Positions 10,289-21,085 of a DNA stretch of 64,000 bases are shown here, piece after piece. The notes under the pieces were generated by a model. That model was not told the origin of the DNA and ran no database searches. It saw only the letters and a program-made list of their open reading frames with translations. Each line of letters opens with the position of its first letter. Within the stretch, counting starts at the first letter, position 1. The position numbers and the translations under genes are program-made. The stretch is from Ornithodoros turicata (lineage: Eukaryota > Arthropoda > Arachnida > Ixodida > Argasidae): the NCBI RefSeq assembly GCF_037126465.1, contig NC_088203.1, forward strand, positions 87,172,668 through 87,236,667. The letters are read 5' to 3'.

Positions 10289-11638
10289 GTATGGATATAT
10301 ATTCATCAATGGGTAGTTCTCTAGGTGGAACTGGTCGCAGCCGGTAGTATGGAAACCCTAGTTGGAACACCACTGAGTAGCCCAGGCGAAAGGGCTCCTC
10401 CCCACGTGGTACGAGGATGCACCTCGGGTCACCAAAAATGTCGGTATCGGCTAGCTACAAGAGGAAGACCCAAAGCGATCGACTTCCATCCACAACTGAT
10501 TTAATATGCAAGAAGGAAGGTGTGCACGAAGCTTTGTGTGCGAGCACATGACCGTGCTCTCCTGGTGCATTGCCTTGGTCGTGCGGCGGCGCTACAATAG
10601 GATGCGTGCCCACGATTTGCTCCAGGCGTCTCTCTGCTTCGTTGAACCGAGGTGACTGCTTTGAACCCGTGATTTTCCACGGACTGATGCCGAAGGGATA
10701 TTTGTCCTTGATTTATTACACACCCTATAATACAGGACGATGAGGCCTTCGCCTTCCTTCGTTCAGAGAGGACCGCTCCTCAGCGCCGCAACTAAGACAT
10801 TGCATACCGCGTTGGGGGGTTGAGAACAAAATGAAATTTTTGTGGACTTTTTGCAGAAGCCACCGCTGAAGTGCACTAATGAAGTGCACTCACGTGCAGC
10901 ACGAATATCGGCGATGGTGGTTGAGCTATTACATGCCCCAATACAGCCACTATGAATATAAAGCTTGGTACAAAGGTACGTTGCTGATAAAGGTCCAGTT
11001 CTTGTAAGGAGTATATGCTTGGGTCATGTTGGACGGAACTTGCAGTACATTGCTCATCACCCAATGTGGCGGGTTTAACACCACATCACGGTGTGGGTCC
11101 CTCCTTGGATCTTGATGTGGGACGTTTTATGTCCGCGCTGAAGGGCACAGTACGAATGGAGGAGGAGAATAGAACGATTTATTTTAACGCGTTCGCGTGC
11201 AGAATGAGGATGGGCGATAGCGATTGGGCCACTGCAGATCAGTGACGTTGGGGGATGTTACTCGGTTGTCAACACCGTTCCGGACGAACACCACACATAT
11301 GCAACACATTTGTCCTAAAGAGTACGGCACCACCCTTGCCATCCCTGTTGGGGGAAAACGCTTTGAAAGCAAGCCACAGCGAAGGGGGCATTCCTTGCGA
11401 TTTTGTGGTAAACCACCCAAAGTATCACTGGGGTTCCGGCAGCAGCCCCGAGGGCACATTACAGACCGAATTGCCAACACATATCGCACACCGAATTGAC
11501 ATATCACACGCTCAATATTTTATGGCGTCCAGTAGCAAGGACTACAACCACGTATTTTGCCACGACCCTAAAAGCTTCTGGACGGTGTGAAAGGTAAGCG
11601 AGACAGCTTTTAAAACCTGGGCACCGCAGAATGCAGAC
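10289..11638 (-). repeat. 1.3-kb hammerhead-bearing repeat, copy B, second part
   Basis: Resumes at GATATATATTCATCAATGGG and ends at CCGCAGAATGCAGAC, as in copy A. Carries an LTR fragment at 10425-10596. Confidence 0.75.
10425..10596 (-). mobile_element. LTR plus primer-binding-site fragment inside repeat copy B
   Basis: The LTR is 10439-10596 (TGTCGGTATCGG...CGGCGCTACA). On its minus-strand 3' side, CGGGTCACCA (10425-10434) is the complement of a TGGTGACCCG primer site. Compared with copies A and C, the fragment replaces about 22 bp (TGAATGGCATTCGTC...), so it is a deletion remnant and not a clean solo LTR. Confidence 0.7.
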
Positions 11639-12469
11639 GTCATGTCGAGTCGCGCTACGTTCCAGACGACTATGCGTAACGGATGTATGTACCAGTTTTC
11701 ATCTGAGCCTCTCGAGAGCTTAGCCACCTTAGCACATGATGGAAAGTAGCCCACAACAAAAGACGTGTAAATAAAACGCAAATCTTAGAAGCTTTCAACG
11801 GTTTTCATAATGGACACTCGGAAGCGCGGTAATCGGGAGACTAGGCATCAAAAGTATTATGTAAGTATGGGGGGGGGATAAGTTTATTATAAACAAGGAG
11901 AGAAAGGTTAGCCAGCGCTACGGCGGCTTGCTATTTCCAGGAAAGAAAGAAAAAACGAAAGTATAGGGCGTTGGGGGGGGGGGGTACACTTCCCTCAGAC
12001 ATTAACTTGGGGAGAGATTAGAGAAGAGATTAGCTTCACAGCAATGGGAAACCGTAGACGCACACATGTAGAAGCATCCCTGTCAAAGGATACGAAGGCC
12101 ATTAGATAGTGCGAGCAGCGATACTACACAGCAGCAGCACATTACTAGCAAGAGCAGCTTCTACTACGGGGCTCGTTAAAGATTGTCACCCGTGCTTGTT
12201 AAAGATTATGTCACAGTTGCGAGTAACATCAATGATATGGCGACTTTACTGACGGCAACACCTCCCAGCTGAGACCGAAGCTCGCGTTTCTGGAGTTGAA
12301 AGTTGCAAGATTTATTGAATTGAATGAAGCTACCCAAGTTCTTGTGGATCAAGGCTTGTTTGGGAGCGAATCTAATCTTGCGATCGAAACCTGATACCAC
12401 ATCCCATATCGCTACTATGGATACTACATCATTATCATGGTATGAGCCCGAGCGGCGCTATGTCCTTCA
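11639..12469. other. Unassigned spacer
   Basis: Contains two G runs (11868-11877 and 11973-11982). A short coding-like stretch on the plus strand at about 12265-12390 reads LRPKLAFLELKVARFIELNE and then stops. I recognise no family. Confidence 0.4.
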
Positions 12470-13027
12470 GTGAGTCATGAAGACTGCGACATGGTGTATC
12501 GGCACTGTATGATTGAGCTTCTTATGTTTGGGTCAAAAACGTCTGGCAGAGGACCGCTCTTCCGAAATGGTTCTCGAGTTCATAGCTCGACTGTTTTCAA
12601 GAGCTTCGATAGTGGGAGCAAGCATGACCTTGGAGACAAGACAACTCCCTCCCTTCTTATGAGCGTTTTTGCAGTGACCTCCATTCTGAAGGAACAACGA
12701 AAGCCCAAGAAAAGAGCCCGGTACAGTGCAGAGATCGTAGGCTCCCATGTAGTTGTGATGCGAGCTGACTCTGAAGCCAGGAGTCCCGAAAAATCACGTT
12801 CGGCTGCGAAGCCTAGAGAGGCTCAAGAGGCAAAGAGCAACGCTGCAGTCGAGGATAAGGCGCCACGTTCAACGAAAAATGAAGATATGCCGTCGAAACT
12901 TGGAGCTCGCTATGACGAAGTTCAACAGGACTTCAACCTCGACAGGGCTGATGTCGTTGAAGAAAATGGAGAAAATGGGAAAGACACGTTCACTCAACTC
13001 GCTGGAAATCTGTCCGAAGACAAGTGA
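12470..13027 (+). CDS. Hypothetical protein, 185 codons
   Basis: This is the longest uninterrupted ORF here that is not explained by a known element. The first 75 residues are mixed and contain a basic patch (EQRKPKKRAR). The second half is charged and low-complexity, rich in Glu, Lys, Ser and Ala (EARSPEKSRSAAKPREAQEAK), ending LSEDK. No domain was recognised and no signal peptide or membrane segment is evident. The start is the first ATG after an upstream stop. It could be one exon of a longer gene or part of an undescribed element, since it lies between copies B and C of the 1.3-kb repeat. No function is proposed. Confidence 0.35.
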   Translation: MSHEDCDMVYRHCMIELLMFGSKTSGRGPLFRNGSRVHSSTVFKSFDSGSKHDLGDKTTPSLLMSVFAVTSILKEQRKPKKRARYSAEIVGSHVVVMRADSEARSPEKSRSAAKPREAQEAKSNAAVEDKAPRSTKNEDMPSKLGARYDEVQQDFNLDRADVVEENGENGKDTFTQLAGNLSEDK

Positions 13028-13153
13028 TCGGTTCATCACGGTGAACCGATCCGAGTTGGTGGTATCACTCGCGCGAAAGCGAGATCCTGACAATGACGAT
13101 TATTCCTGCTTCGCGATACATATAACATCACGAAGGCGGGAGGAGGGGGGTTA

Positions 13154-14415
13154 GGGTTATAAAACTTGGTGCATATAACGTTTCGGCGGAAGCACCGCCA
13201 TCCTCAGGACTTTTTATCAGGACTGAATAAGTTGCTTAGATCTCATTCAGTCTCTGCGCAGGCATATATCAATTATGTATGTATAATATAGATATATATT
13301 AATCAATGGGTAGTTCTCTAGTTGGAACTGGTTGCAGCGGGTAGTATGGAAACCCTAGTTGGAACACCACTGAGTAGCCCAAGCGAAAGGGCTCCTCCCT
13401 ACGTGGTACGAGGATGCACCTCTGAATGGCATTCGTCGGATGATAGGATGTGTGCCCACGATTTGCGCCGTGGGTCTCTCTGCTTCGTCGAACCGAGTTT
13501 GACTGTTTTGAACCCGTGAGTTTCCACGGAATGATGCCGAAGGGATATTTGTCCTTGATGTATTACACACCCTATAATACAGGACGATGAGGACTTCCGG
13601 GGCCTTCCTTCGTTCAGAGAGGACCGCACGTCAGCGCCGCAACGAAGACATTGCATACCACGTTGGGGAGTTGAGAACGATATGAAATTTTTGTGGAAGG
13701 TGAATCAGAAGTCACCGCTATTAATGAAGTGCAGTCGCGTGCAGCACGAAATGGGCGATGCATGGTGATTGAGCTATTACATGCCCCAATACAGCCACTA
13801 TGAATATAAAGGCTTGGTACAAAGGTACGTTGCTGAGAAAGGTCCAGTTCTTCTAGGGGGTATATACTCGGCTCATGTTGGACGGAACTTGCAGTACATT
13901 GCTCATCACTCAATGTGGCGGGTTTAACACCACATCACGGTGTGGGGTCCCTCCTTGGATCTCGATGTGGGACGTTTTATGTCTGCGCTGAAGGGCACAG
14001 TACGAGTGAAGGAGAACAGAATGATTTATTTTTAACGCGCTTACTTGTAGAATAAGGTGGGCGATGGCGATGGGGGCACTGCAGTAACGTTATTCGGATG
14101 TCGGGGTGATGTTATTCGGTTGTCAACACCGTTCCGGACGAACACCACACATATGCATACCATTTGTCCCCAAGGGTACGGCACCACTTGTACCATCCCT
14201 GTTGGGGGAAGCGCTGTGAAAGCAAGCCACAGCCAAGAGGGCATTCCTTGCCATCTTGTGAGAAACTACCCAAAATATCACTGGGGTTCCGACAACAGCC
14301 TGAGGGCACATACAGACGGTATTACCAACACATATCACACCCCGAATTGACATATCACACGCTCTACGTTTTATTGCGTCCAGGAGCAAGGGCAACAACC
14401 AGAAATTCTGCTAAC
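13154..14415 (-). repeat. 1.3-kb hammerhead-bearing repeat, copy C
   Basis: Starts GGGTTATAAAACTTGG like copy B and is collinear with A and B until GCTAA at about 14415, where the last roughly 95 bp of the unit are missing or diverged. It lies 1.5 kb downstream of copy B. Confidence 0.75.
13180..13207 (-). ncRNA. Hammerhead ribozyme core (copy C), probably degenerate
   Basis: CTGAGGA (13207 to 13201) and GAAAC (13184 to 13180) flank the best helix II of the three copies, GGCGG/CCGCC with loop TGCTT. The stem I 3' strand (GACTC) is deleted, so cleavage is unlikely. Confidence 0.5.
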
Positions 14416-14455
14416 AGCTTCATCGCGGTAAACCTCTCCGAGTGGTCTACGCTGA

Positions 14456-14570
14456 ACTCGACTACCCGTATTCACCAGTCGACTTAAACCATTGGTTTAG
14501 TGACGTCGGGTTTAAATCGATCACGTGATCTCTCCGGCTATGAAGCAAAGGGTTGACCACAACGCATGCG
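14456..14570 (+). repeat. End of a repeat also present inverted at 27.1-27.5 kb
   Basis: CTACCCGTATTCACCA, then ACTTAAACCATTGGTTTAG, GACGTCG and TTTAAATCGATCACGTG, are shared with the reverse complement of about 27464-27535. Confidence 0.65.
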
Positions 14571-14786
14571 CATTATTCACATTGTCACGCGACGGTTGAG
14601 GGGAGGGAGAAAGTAGCAGACGACAGGAGCGCGAAGGAGGGAAGGCTCCTGCTTTTTTATTTTTTTATTATGAGGTTGTTACGGAAGAAAAGTTGAGATG
14701 GCGCTGCTGCAGGTGGTTGCGGATCAGGGTATCGGTAATCGGTGGTTAGATCTACCTCTGTATCTGTTAATGACAAGCTCCGCGAG

Positions 14787-14981
14787 GGCATTCCTTTGGT
14801 AGGCGTTGCCATTCTGCAAGTCGGCTTCACCTAACTCCCAGGTGCATTGCGGGCAAGCCAACTTTAGGAAACGCTCAGTGTTGCTAGACTGCTTGTTTCT
14901 CTTCCTCTAAATTTAGCGGAACATTTTGTAATCGTTCAAGTTTGCTGTGGGGAAGCCGACTTTACAGCAGTGTTGACTGCA
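14787..14981 (+). repeat. Left terminal inverted repeat of the Merlin element
   Basis: 195 bp. Differs from the right end only in CTAGACTGC versus CTAGATTGC. Confidence 0.95.
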
Positions 14982-15079
14982 AGTTTAGGACCACCTTTGC
15001 AATTTTGCGTGCGGCGTACAGTGTTGCACTTACGGCTTGTCATTCCCTTTCTGCTTTTTCGGGATGTGTGGAGTTGCTG

Positions 15080-15930
15080 GTGACGCTTTCAACACAGGCT
15101 GTTTTTCTTCTGTGCGGCACTTCTATGGGACGAGCAGAGGACCTGGCGACGTTTCGAGCACAGGCTGTTTCTCTTCGGTGCGGCTTTTCTACGGGACGAG
15201 CGGGGGGTTTGGCAAAGTTTCCGAACACTGACTGTTTTTCTTCTGTGCGGCTTTTCTATGGGACGGGCAGAGTAGCTGGCGACGTTTCATGCACAGCACA
15301 GGCTGTTCCTCTTCGGTGCGGCTCTCCTTGGAGATGGGCCGAGTGGCTGGCGACATTTCGAACATTGACTGATTTCCTTCTGTGCGGCAGTTCTATAGGA
15401 CGAGCAGAGGAGCTGGCAACGTTTCTAGCACACGCTGTTTTTCTTGTCTGCGGCTTTGCTAAGGGAAGGGAGGAGTGGCTGGCGAAGATGTGGGTTCGAG
15501 TCCTACAGCCTGCTAACCTTTTCAGTGACTTCTTTCTTTCATCAATGATTTCATAGGCACTTGAGGCTTCCTATGTGTTTGTCCTTTCCATGTGTTCCAG
15601 CCTCAGAACATCAACTGCCATAATGTTCATGTTTCGAACATAGACTGTTTTTCTTCTGAACGGCGCTTCTCGTCTGGACGAGCGAAAGGGCTTGCGACGT
15701 TTCGACCACAGGCTGTTTTTCTTCTGAGAGCTTTTCCTAGGGACGAGGGAGGGGCGGGTACCGGTAACATTTGAAGGTAGACTGTTTTTCTTCTGAGCGG
15801 CGTTTATTCGGGACGAGCGGGCGGGCCGGTGACGTTTCGAGAGGAGGAGGTTTTTCTTCTGTGCAGCTTTTCTTGGGAATGAGGGAAGGATACTGGTATT
15901 TCGAACAGAGACTGCTTTTCTTCTGAGCGC
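15080..15930 (+). repeat. Subterminal minisatellite of the Merlin element (about 65-bp units)
   Basis: About eleven diverged units sharing AACACAGGCTGTTTTTCTTC, then TGTGCGGC, TTCT.YGGGACGAGC and CTGGCGACGTTTCG, in two blocks (about 15080-15480 and 15636-15930). They create a long but spurious plus-strand ORF. Inverted, decayed units occur near the other end (about 20600-20700). Subterminal repeats often serve as transposase binding sites; this role is inferred. Confidence 0.8.
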
Positions 15931-16136
15931 AACTTCTGCGCGTGCACCAGTTTGCCCAATGTATGGGATATTGATATTGTGGACTCTTCCTGAGGGCACT
16001 GAACAACAACAACCTTATTGTGAGATGATGAATGGGGAGTTTCATCGCCAGGGGCGATACCCTACCCTCTGGTGGTGATGTGGGAAGCGAAATAATGAGC
16101 CCCTTCACAGTACGGATATAAGCCCTATACCCACGC

Positions 16137-17403
16137 TCACTGCGGGTAATGTTTTGCAATTAAGTCCACTAGACGAAGGAAGGGATCCTGGCATCGTCGT
16201 GGGCCATTCAGCGACTGCCACCACAGCCAGTCGAGATGTCCCTGAAGGAGTGTCCTCGACGTCCCTTTCCTCCTCCTCATTATTTGGTGTTTCACGCTGG
16301 CCCACAAGCTTTCGATTCTTTGCGTGTTTGTGCCAGTGACGGGGCACACGAAATTTACACTGTGGTTGACAGTCACGTGGCGAAGGTGCATGTGCGCGCC
16401 ATTACTTTCGCGCAGGTACTGCACGCATCGGTACCCCCTCCACTCGTCAGACGCGACAGTCGAATGGGGCGCGACGTTCCTTCGGATAAGTGAACCGAGT
16501 GTTCGTGCGTCTCTGCGGTCGACGATTCTCATCCGGAGCTCCCGCGACGTTGAGGACACCATGCCAACGACCCAGGGGCCCCGGTCATCCTTGTCCCCGT
16601 AGTTGCGGGATCGCGGAAGGTTGTCTCCTCGGAGGGTACGACCTCTGTTAGATTTACGCCTCCCGCGAAGCAGTGTCTCATCCACCTGAATTTCATCACC
16701 AGCGCCGCCCATTCGTGCTTGCGTTGCCAGCTCCGCGCTCGCCAGTTGCCGCACATAGTTCATCCAATCCACGGCGGCCTCCCAGTGGATGACAATTGTG
16801 GGACGGGCATAGTCCATGATCTCCGTTGTTGTCATACCTTTGGCCATTCCGAATAGCAGCCAAAGGATGGCAGCCCTAGACAGTTTAACGTTGGGTCTGT
16901 CGGCGTCATCAACGCAGCAAAAAAATGATCTCTTTGTTGTGCTGCCATGCTGTGCTGACAGAGCCGCAGAAGTGTTCAGTTGTGAGAGCTGTGGATAAGA
17001 TATTAAGTAAATTTAACGTGGAGTAATAAATAATATCTGGGCTTAACTTGACATGTTTGTTACAGACTGCGTCGATTCCATGACAGTTTAATCTTTAATA
17101 GAACAAACTGTTACTACGTGCCTGCTTTCGACATGTCCCACAACGGAACTGGGGCCGACCGTCTCGCATGGCCGTCACCACAGTACCTCGGCACTCGGGG
17201 CTTCGGGGGTTAAACCCGAGTTCGCAGCATATGCCCCAGACCGCTGAGCTTGCTGGACGACGTCCGTCCCTAAGTGCAGCGGCGGCTGTCTGGTCGGGAG
17301 GCTTCGGCGCCAGCCCATATTCCTGGCAAAATGCGTCCAGCTTCTCAGGGCTGGTGCATATTGCACACACATCAAAGATGCTCGGATCTACTCGGGTAGC
17401 CAT
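16137..17403 (-). CDS. Merlin transposase (ISXO2-like DDE), two exons
   Basis: Exon 1 runs from 17403 to about 17118. It encodes an N-terminal zinc ribbon (C-x2-C near VCAICTSP, then FRCGTCRK). Exon 2 runs from about 16954 to the stop at 16137. It holds RSFF..VKLSRAAILWLLFGMAKG, the family's helical region, and the complete triad. In the numbering of the ATG at 16847, the triad is D56 (IQVDETLLRGRRK), D134 (VASDEWRGY) and E179 (NTQRIESLW). A GT-AG intron of about 163 nt (donor CAC/GTAGTA, acceptor TGTCAG/CA) keeps the frame and gives about 367 residues; the exact junction is uncertain. No stop or frameshift is seen in either exon. The enzyme would cut at the 195-bp inverted repeats and integrate with 8-bp duplications. 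It is the best candidate for an intact protein in the window. Confidence 0.85.
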
Positions 17404-17946
17404 ATCTAAAGTAGGACAGTCATACCATGGTAGGAGTCAAATAATAATCTAGGTGAATCCAACTCCTAAGTCCAGTTTCGTGCTACCGATTTTCTTTCGT
17501 ATATCAGCCCATTGAAGCAAATTGACTGTGAAGAAGGAATATCAAACACACAAACGAGGAAAACCGCGTTGTGAAGCTGGCCTAATGAAAACACACAGGA
17601 AAACGTACGAGGAATGGCACAATCATTGATGAGAAAGTATAAATGACTTCAATGGCTTGACACACCGGCAATGTTTTGTCAAGAAATTCGAGTGTGGAGC
17701 ATGCTTTCCACCGAAATGTTTTAACATTCAAGCAGTTGACTCGAGGATAAAAGGATTGTTGCATCTTACCAAAAAGGCGCGCGAATCCGTGAAAGAAAGA
17801 ATGGGTGAGAGGGAGGCTGCACGCGCACGTCAGGCGAGGGAGGACATTTCTTTGAGGAGGAGATGTGCGAACGCGTCGCGCAATTTCTTTTGCTCTAATT
17901 ACGTTATTCAGATACTAGTATTGTGCATTTCTCGTTAGACTCTGCG

Positions 17947-18285
17947 CAGTGGCGTAGCCACGGGGGGGGGGGGGGGGAGGAACCAGTGTGACGATCACGA
18001 AAGTTCTTACACTTCATGACGTCTATCTAAGCAGCACCCTTGAATGGTTTTCAAAGTATGAGCTTTTCAAAATCCTTCCAATCTCCTGACCCCACTTCAA
18101 TGGACACACAGTGTGATCTTATTGTGAACGTCGAAATCAGTTAATTTCGTTCTGTTTTCTTTTCAACCGCATTTTGCGGTGTGCACAAGTATTGTGTGTT
18201 GTCGCACCCAGGATCAGAGGGTAGGGGCGAGTTTTCGTATCGAGCCCCCCCACCCCCCTACCTTGGATGTCTGGCTACGCGGCTG
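17947..18285. mobile_element. MITE with CAGTGGCGTAGCCA end, nested in the Merlin element
   Basis: The left end is CAGTGGCGTAGCCA followed by a G run. The right end is TGGCTACGCGGCTG, a 12/14 inverted match. The end sequence resembles hAT-type non-autonomous elements, but no 8-bp duplication is visible. Confidence 0.55.
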
Positions 18286-20600
18286 GAGGGTCTTCTGACG
18301 ATTTACAGTCACTTTATGCTGGAGGAAACCCCCCCCCCCCCAAGTCGAAATATTTAACATTAATTCCGCTGTTTCTTTGTTTTTTTTTTATTGGAAAAGA
18401 GCTGAACTTATGCAGATGACTGTTCCACGCTCCTCATGACGTCACTGTTCTGCGCATAGCATGACAAGTAGATCCAAGCATTTATGATGTCGGAAAATGT
18501 ATCCCGGCTTAGCAAAGCCGTGTTATCGAAAACACGTCTTGTGTTGTGTGTTGTCGTCGGCACTCGGCAGAGCCGTATTGAGGCAAGTTTGCGCCCAGGA
18601 CAGGCTAAATCACAAATGCCCTCTCCCACTGCCGTCAGAAGCCATGTAAACAAAGAAATGAAAAGCTAATTTGCACTGCCGAGATCGTAGATTCAACTTT
18701 TCTTCGTTCCTGCTTTATCCTGTCCAACCAACCTGCCGGGGCCTGCCGTTCGAGGGCGGCTGCCCCCCTCGCCCTGTCGGTGCAGTACTGGTCGTCGGTA
18801 AATGTCTTGCTGTAGGCTTAGCCAAAATGGACATTGGGCTGAAGGATATTATTGAGCACGTTACAACACTTCAGACATTTTGGTTGTTTGGGTGATTAAT
18901 GGGAAACATTGTAGAACCAACATTACAGTCAAGTGCATGGCTTCCAAACATAATCTGATCAAAAACTACACTGCACAAAGCTTTCGTTTATATAATAACA
19001 TCAAATGTAGAAGGTGGGAAATTTCCGCTGCACCAATTTTTTTGTGAGGTCTGCCCCTCCATCACCACCAAGTATTCCAGCGAATTCAGACAACCCAGGT
19101 AAAAGGGGTGCTGAGAGGAATCGAACCTGGGGCTTCTGGCATCATCGCCTCTTTCTCCTGAGTTGGTTGAATTCGTCAATTTCTGGGCGTTTGAGGCTGA
19201 CATGTCGCTCATTGTTCAAGTATTCAGGTTATATTAAAACTTAATTATCCACAGCTTTCGCAGCCGAACAGTTCTGTGGCTTTGTCGCCACAGAATTACA
19301 AGAGGGCAATCAGGCGTTCTTTGGTGTACACAACGTCGCAATGGCAGGCGTAAAGTAGGACCAGCGTACGACGTTTTCTCGATGGAAAGACGCCGAGTTT
19401 CGCGGTCATATCTGCAAAATCTTGACCGGTGGTACTTGATACCGGTGGGTTCGTAGACCTATGAGACACCATCCACAGGGCTCTGGAAATTTTCGCAGGA
19501 CCGAGGAAGGATGATACTAAAAAAACTGCTAAAATAAAGCTGATTCATACTAAAGAAAACAAAAAAAACTAAGTTTCGATCACTTTCTGGAATAAAACAA
19601 TGCAGATCAAGAAATAAAATGTAAAATTGGTAGCGTCGTGAAGTGTATTGTACCGGTATTTGTTCCAGTTTTGCGGAGTTGAAGAACCTTGTGCTGTTTT
19701 CCGAGAGAAGAGAAACGTGGTTGAGTATAGCTACCACCCATTTTCTCTTCAGTCATTCTGACCCCCTCGGGTAAGAGGGTGGAGGGGGTTAGAGTCCAAT
19801 TCTAGTGTTTGGTGGACGAGCGTGTGTCTAGCATGGGGTAATCAGAACAAGAAAAGGAACGTCCAGAGCTCTTCTTCAGGGAGACCTAGAGAGGCTACGA
19901 CGATGCGAATACCTGGTACAGGCATCGTTCCTAAACATTACAATGAGTCCACAATTTGCAGATCCGTAGGCAAGCGATGCATATAGTACGCTTCTGTCCT
20001 CCACTCTTTCGCACTCTTCTCTCTGCACCTGTCCACAAGAGTAGGCCTCTCAAAGCGACAGTTGCTTCGCGGCGCTAACACGGAATTTTTTAACGAATAA
20101 CATTTGGCATGCTGGTGGGCTACTAGAATGAGTGGGATCTCTGAATATAGGCTGTGTTCAAAACGTCACGGGCGTCGCCGCCTCCGCCAAGTCGTCAAAT
20201 AAAGAAAAATAAAAAAGAGAGAGAAACAAAAAGTATTTTGGAGACGTCATCAGCATCGGCCATTCTGTTTGAAACGTTACCGGCATTGGTAGTAACCTCT
20301 TCAACAGTCATCGCAGTTTATGTGGTAATGAAGTTCAGTGAAGAGTACTGAGGTATGCGCCCATGTTTCTTACGGTGGTTCTCCTGGACTACTCAAATCC
20401 AGAGCAAAAGGAACTGCACACTCCTCGATCTCCTGTGCCACCAACACCTTTCCCCTCCCTCTTTATCCCTCTTCCCTCTCTTATAGGTGCTCCGAGCCGT
20501 AGCTCCAGAGAGGGTCTGTGGAGCAGGCTGACCGCACCTTAGCCCAACATTACCCCACCCCACCCTATCTACCACAGGCCACCTGCCCTCCGCTAGTCCG
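18286..20600. other. Interior of the Merlin element without recognisable genes
   Basis: Short ORFs only. A TRNA B-box-like GGTTCGATTCC (minus strand, about 19119) might mark a SINE but lacks a convincing A box. Purine-rich low-complexity sequence occupies 20160-20250. Confidence 0.5.
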
Positions 20601-20882
20601 TAAGGAAACCTTATCTGAAAAGAACAAAGAAAAAGAGAAACAGTCTCTGTTCGATATGTCAGAAGTATCATCGGATCTTGTTGTCCTCAAGAAAATCCGT
20701 TCAGAGAACGAAACAAACAAGAGCCTTTGTTGGAGACATTCCAGCACAGGGTCCTCCGCTACAAAAAAGACAAAGAAAAAAAAAACACGAGAAAGGGGGA
20801 GATATTTATTAGAACAAAGAGAAAATAAGAAGGAAAGCCCAGCACAATAGCATTCGACTTGCTATTAAATGGAAAACAAAGG

Positions 20883-21077
20883 TGCAGTCAACACTGCTGT
20901 AAAGTCGGCTTCCCCACAGCAAACTTGAACGATTACAAAATGTTCCGCTAAATTTAGAGGAAGAGAAACAAGCAATCTAGCAACACTGAGCGTTTCCTAA
21001 AGTTGGCTTGCCCGCAATGCACCTGGGAGTTAGGTGAAGCCGACTTGCAGAATGGCAACGCCTACCAAAGGAATGCC
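20883..21077 (-). repeat. Right terminal inverted repeat of the Merlin element
   Basis: 195 bp, reverse complement of 14787-14981 with one difference. Confidence 0.95.
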
Positions 21078-21085
21078 TCCGCGAG

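Larger units (their letters stand above)
14779..21085 (-). mobile_element. Complete Merlin (IS1016/ISXO2-like) DNA transposon, 6.29 kb
   Basis: The element proper is 14787-21077. Terminal inverted repeats of 195 bp (14787-14981 and 20883-21077) start GGCATTCCTTTGG and differ at one position. They are flanked by a perfect 8-bp target duplication TCCGCGAG (14779-14786 and 21078-21085). An 8-9 bp duplication is the Merlin hallmark. A two-exon DDE transposase of the ISXO2/IS1595 type is encoded on the minus strand (16137-17403). Minisatellites of about 65-bp units lie just inside both ends. A CAGTGGCGTAGCC-type MITE is nested at 17947-18285. The remaining interior (18.3-20.4 kb) has no convincing gene. 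The near-identical inverted repeats argue for recent transposition. Confidence 0.93.

Noticed and set aside
15485..15515. tRNA-like T-arm (GGTTCGAGTCC)
   Set aside because: No matching acceptor stem, D-arm or anticodon arm upstream.
14942..15556. 204-codon plus-strand ORF
   Set aside because: Generated by the 65-bp minisatellite of the Merlin element; the repeated CGF/LCGTS phrases follow the DNA repeat and no domain is present.
15080..15930. Possible CRISPR-like array
   Set aside because: Units are about 65 bp, contiguous and gradually diverged with no unique spacers, in eukaryotic transposon sequence; it is a minisatellite.
17947..18285. hAT assignment of the CAGTGGCGTAGCC MITE by target duplication
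   Set aside because: Flanks ACTCTGCG and GAGGGTCT do not match; only the ends resemble hAT.
19100..19200. tRNA-derived SINE head (minus-strand GGTTCGATTCC)
   Set aside because: The B box is present but there is no convincing A box at the expected spacing and no tail, so it is not reported as a feature.
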